From Lachnospiraceae bacterium (lineage in GTDB: Bacteria > Bacillota > Clostridia > Lachnospirales > Lachnospiraceae), in NCBI GenBank assembly GCA_910575775.1, contig CAJTEY010000006.1, positions 92,075 through 156,074 of the forward strand: a DNA stretch of 64,000 nt, written 5' to 3'. A program made the position numbers and the translations under genes. Shown one piece after another: positions 62,301 to 64,000 of the stretch (position 1 is its first letter; each line of letters begins with the position of its first letter). Under the pieces are notes generated by a model. The model had not been told where the DNA came from and did not search any database. It saw only the letters and a program-made list of their open reading frames with translations.

Positions 62301-63647
62301 GCCCGAAGAGCAGGCTTCGTTGAGCTGTACGCTGTCCACGGTATGGTTTTTGATCTTAATGCATTTCATGTCCTGCCCGCCGATATCCAGGATGCAGTCC
62401 ACTTCCGGGTCAAAGAAAGCGGCGGCATTGTAGTGGGCTACCGTTTCCACCTCTCCATCGTCAAGAAGAAAGGCGGCTTTCATCAGCGCTTCGCCGTAGC
62501 CGGTGGAGCAGGAGCGCGCGATTTTTACACCTGCAGGGAGCAGATGATAGATCTCCTTTAAGGAACGTATGGCGGTTTTTAGAGGACTGCCGTCATTGCT
62601 GCTGTAAAAGGAGTAGAGCAGGGAGCCGTCGTCACCTACGAGCGCCACCTTTGTGGTGGTGGAACCGGCATCGATCCCTAAAAAACAGTTTCCCTGATAG
62701 GAAGCCAGATCGCCTGTGGCCACATGATGGGCGCCGTGACGCAGACGGAAAGCATCGTAGTCCGCCTGGGTGGCAAAGAGAGGCTCCATGCGTTCCACCT
62801 CAAACTCCATTTTGATATCGGTGGACAGCTTGGCTGTCAGCTCTTCCATCGTATAAAAAGCCTCCTCCTTCGCGTTTAAGGCAGAGCCTATGGCTGCGAA
62901 GAGGTGGGAATTGTCCGTGTCGATGATATGGGCGTCATCCAGCTTTAACGTGCGGATGAAAGACTGCTTTAATTCCGATAAGAAGTGCAGCGGACCGCCG
63001 AGAAACGCCACATGTCCCCGAATCGGCTTGCCGCAGGCAAGACCGCTGATGGTCTGGTTCACCACAGCCTGGAAGATGGAGGCGGAAAGATCCTCCTTCG
63101 TTGCCCCCTCGTTGATGAGAGGCTGGATATCGGATTTGGCAAACACGCCGCAGCGGGCCGCTATGGTATACAGGGAGTGGTAATTCTTAGCGTATTCATT
63201 GAGTCCCGATGCATCCGTCTGCAGGAGGGAGGCCATCTGGTCGATAAAGGAACCTGTACCTCCGGCGCAGATGCCGTTCATGCGCTGTTCCACATTGCCG
63301 CCCTCGAAATAGATGATTTTTGCGTCCTCACCTCCCAGCTCGATGGCCACGTCCGTGACAGGCGCAAAGGTCTGCAGGGAAGTGGAAACGGCGATCACTT
63401 CCTGCACAAAGGGAATTTGCAGATGGTTCGCCAGAGTCAGGCCGCCGGATCCTGTGATGATGGGATGTACCGTGAGGTTTCCAAGCAGCTCAAAAGCCTG
63501 GGAGAGAAGAGATGCGAGCGTCTCCCTGATATTTGCAAAATGTCTTTTGTAATCGGAAAAGAGTATCTGATGCCTGTCGTCCAGAATGGCGATCTTGACG
63601 GTGGTGGAACCGATGTCAATGCCAAGTGTATATTGCATATCACTCAT
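59394..63647 (-). CDS. Acyl-CoA dehydratase activase-related (BcrA/BadF/HgdC-HgdB-like) protein
   Basis: A 1417-residue cytoplasmic protein. Two ASKHA ATPase domains of the 2-hydroxyacyl-CoA dehydratase activator type start at [14 protein letters not shown] (8-21) and [13 protein letters not shown] (about 324), each with a cluster cysteine segment: CAGGTGSF near 133 and CSSGCGSF near 452. A Cys-rich KCKGCTNNC element follows near 608, then DUF2229 and an HgdB-like C-terminal half. Such large proteins are widespread in Clostridia; an ATP-driven electron-transfer role is inferred and the substrate is unknown. AAGGAG lies 10 bases before the ATG at 63647. Confidence 0.92.
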   Translation of the reverse strand: MSDMQYTLGIDIGSTTVKIAILDDRHQILFSDYKRHFANIRETLASLLSQAFELLGNLTVHPIITGSGGLTLANHLQIPFVQEVIAVSTSLQTFAPVTDVAIELGGEDAKIIYFEGGNVEQRMNGICAGGTGSFIDQMASLLQTDASGLNEYAKNYHSLYTIAARCGVFAKSDIQPLINEGATKEDLSASIFQAVVNQTISGLACGKPIRGHVAFLGGPLHFLSELKQSFIRTLKLDDAHIIDTDNSHLFAAIGSALNAKEEAFYTMEELTAKLSTDIKMEFEVERMEPLFATQADYDAFRLRHGAHHVATGDLASYQGNCFLGIDAGSTTTKVALVGDDGSLLYSFYSSNDGSPLKTAIRSLKEIYHLLPAGVKIARSCSTGYGEALMKAAFLLDDGEVETVAHYNAAAFFDPEVDCILDIGGQDMKCIKIKNHTVDSVQLNEACSSGCGSFIETFAKSLNYGVEDFARTALFAEHPIDLGTRCTVFMNSKVKQAQKEGASVSDISAGLAYSVIKNALFKVIKVSDASELGKNIVVQGGTFYNDAVLRSFEKIADCEAIRPDIAGIMGAFGAALIARAHYKEGYQTSMLNLEQITGLQYETSMAKCKGCTNNCRLTINKFTGGRQYISGNRCERGLGRAKKENGAPNLFDYKLKRYFSYEPLPANEAKRGTVGIPRVLNMYENYPFWFTFFTKLGFRVVLSPVSNRKIYELGIESIPSESECYPAKLAHGHVSWLIKQKVDFIFYPALFYERDEFHDANNHYNCPIVTSYSENIKNNVEEIGRGEVVFRNPFMSFKSLQTVTEALTREFRELPITSVMDAAEAAWTELAAARQDMRDKGEEVLRYLETNHKRGIVLAGRPYHVDPEINHGIPELITSYDIAVLTEDSVSHLAAPERPLIVSDQWMYHSRLYAAASFVKTRDDLDLIQLNSFGCGLDAVTTDQVNDILTRSDKIYTCLKIDEVNNLGAARIRIRSLLSAIKVREQKGEKRVIRSSAITKAPFTEEMRKDYTILCPQMSPIHFEIIEAAFNACGYHFEVLGNDTRQAVDVGLKYVNNDACYPSLIVVGQIMDALLSGKYDLNKVAVIMSQTGGGCRATNYVGFIRRALEKAGMPQIPVISLNLAGIESNPGFHLNASLFMRAAYGALFGDIFMRCVYRMRPYEKEPGSVNALHAEWVKKCRDFVSRKSINYLTFQKMCRQIVRDFDQIPVHEDLRKPRVGIVGEILVKFAPAANNHLVELLEAEGAEAVVPDLLDFMLYCFYNQIYKAEFLGTSKKAALLSRFGIRALEKLRAQAAKEFAKSRHFTPPVSIYTLVDYAKPIVDIGNQTGEGWFLTGEMVELIHSGVDNIVCTQPFGCLPNHVVGKGVIKELRKRFPSSNIVAIDYDPGASEVNQLNRIKLMLSTAQKNLKKLPSDRRQ

Positions 63648-63735
63648 TTCTTGTTCGCTCCTTCATGTATCAAACGGTATCTTGGGTTAAGCTACCTTTT
63701 TACCTATTATAATGTGTTTTTTGGCACACGCTGTC

Positions 63736-63764
63736 ATTATACGACACAGTCTGTCAAAATGCAA
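63736..63764 (-). promoter_or_regulatory. Sigma-A promoter of the activase-related gene
   Basis: Minus strand TTGCAT (63759-63764), 17-base spacer, TATAAT (63736-63741). Confidence 0.68.
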
Positions 63765-63909
63765 TTGTCCAATTCTTAGAAAAGAATGAAGTTTTCGGAA
63801 GACATTTATTAAATTTTTATGAGAAGGCGATTTTTGAGGTTGTGACATTTACTTTTAAAAAGAGGAATGCTATATTATATAATCCCATCTTTGACAGTTG
63901 AGAAAAGGT

Positions 63910-63953
63910 AAAAACCTCACATCCAGCATAAATACGCTGTTTGTGGGGTTTTC
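63910..63953 (-). terminator. Stem-loop, probable terminator of a leftward gene
   Basis: AAAACCTCACA (63911-63921) pairs with TGTGGGGTTTTC (about 63943-63953) around an inner arm; on the minus strand it ends in a T run. It follows a possible stop at 63973. Confidence 0.55.
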
Positions 63954-63972
63954 TTGGTTGAAAAGTATGTAG

Positions 63973-64000
63973 CTATTTTTGCTTCTTCTTGGTCTGGTTT
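63973..64000 (-). CDS. Possible C-terminal end of a leftward gene, cut by the window edge
   Basis: On the minus strand the last 28 bases read NQTKKKQK and a TAG stop (63973-63975). A basic tail followed by a terminator is plausible for a gene end, but eight residues cannot prove it. Confidence 0.25.

Larger units (their letters stand above)
63648..63972. other. Intergenic region, 325 bases
   Basis: It holds the leftward promoter of the 1417-residue protein gene (63736-63764) and a stem-loop at 63910-63953. An AT-rich stretch at 63800-63900 contains TATATTATATAATC but no paired -35 box that I can support. Confidence 0.5.

Overview
The window looks like chromosome of a gut-type Clostridia, most likely Lachnospiraceae. 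This is a family-level inference from strong GGAGG ribosome sites, the gene repertoire (CpsB/C/D-type capsule control, DUF4422 and DUF6020-like proteins, a two-domain acyl-CoA dehydratase activase, a GH3-fold enzyme, an ArsR/GH43 pair) and intermediate GC with abrupt AT-rich patches. I see no tRNA, rRNA or CRISPR array.

Layout. 1-4.0 kb is the right end of a Tn916-type integrative element: two or three AT-rich cargo genes (one with a nucleoside-deoxyribosyltransferase/TIR-like domain), then xis and int, ending beside a low-molecular-weight tyrosine phosphatase gene. 4.7-8.1 kb holds a coiled-coil protein, a LytTR response regulator and two unrecognised proteins, one resembling a flagellar cap C-terminus. 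8.1-24.2 kb is mostly housekeeping: Fe-S aldo/keto reductase, RelQ-type alarmone synthetase, secreted GH43 arabinanase with its ArsR-type regulator, PutP, GH3-like enzyme, RsmF-like methyltransferase, MBOAT/SGNH acetylation pair, pseudouridine synthase, DNA ligase and an XRE regulator.

24.3-55.9 kb is a very large surface-polysaccharide region. It opens with a consensus sigma-A promoter and a control module: CpsB phosphatase, CpsC, a fused CpsD kinase-LCP ligase, a sortase-B-fold protein without catalytic His and Cys, and a secreted protein. A priming sugar transferase and an AT-rich module follow: DUF4422 and GT52-like transferases, NeuB, GT2, Wzx, Wzy and a NeuA-phosphatase fusion, pointing to a CMP-activated nonulosonic (sialic-like) acid. 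After a few accessory genes comes a serine recombinase, then a 138-bp segment bounded by 31-bp imperfect inverted repeats. This is a candidate invertible promoter in front of a second glycan operon: two galactofuranosyltransferase-like enzymes, UDP-galactopyranose mutase, two multi-membrane proteins carrying poly-G tracts of 10 and 11, a DPM-like transferase, LicD, a CysC-methyltransferase fusion and a Wzm/Wzt ABC exporter. One poly-G tract is out of frame. The locus thus shows two candidate phase-variation mechanisms side by side.

56.1-64 kb returns to core functions: MetA, two tandem secreted paralogues of the protein inside the capsule operon, a small unknown protein and the 1417-residue dehydratase activase-like protein. 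The best candidates for something new are the recombinase-linked inverted-repeat segment, the paired poly-G tracts, the kinase-LCP fusion with the pseudo-sortase, and the three-member secreted family.
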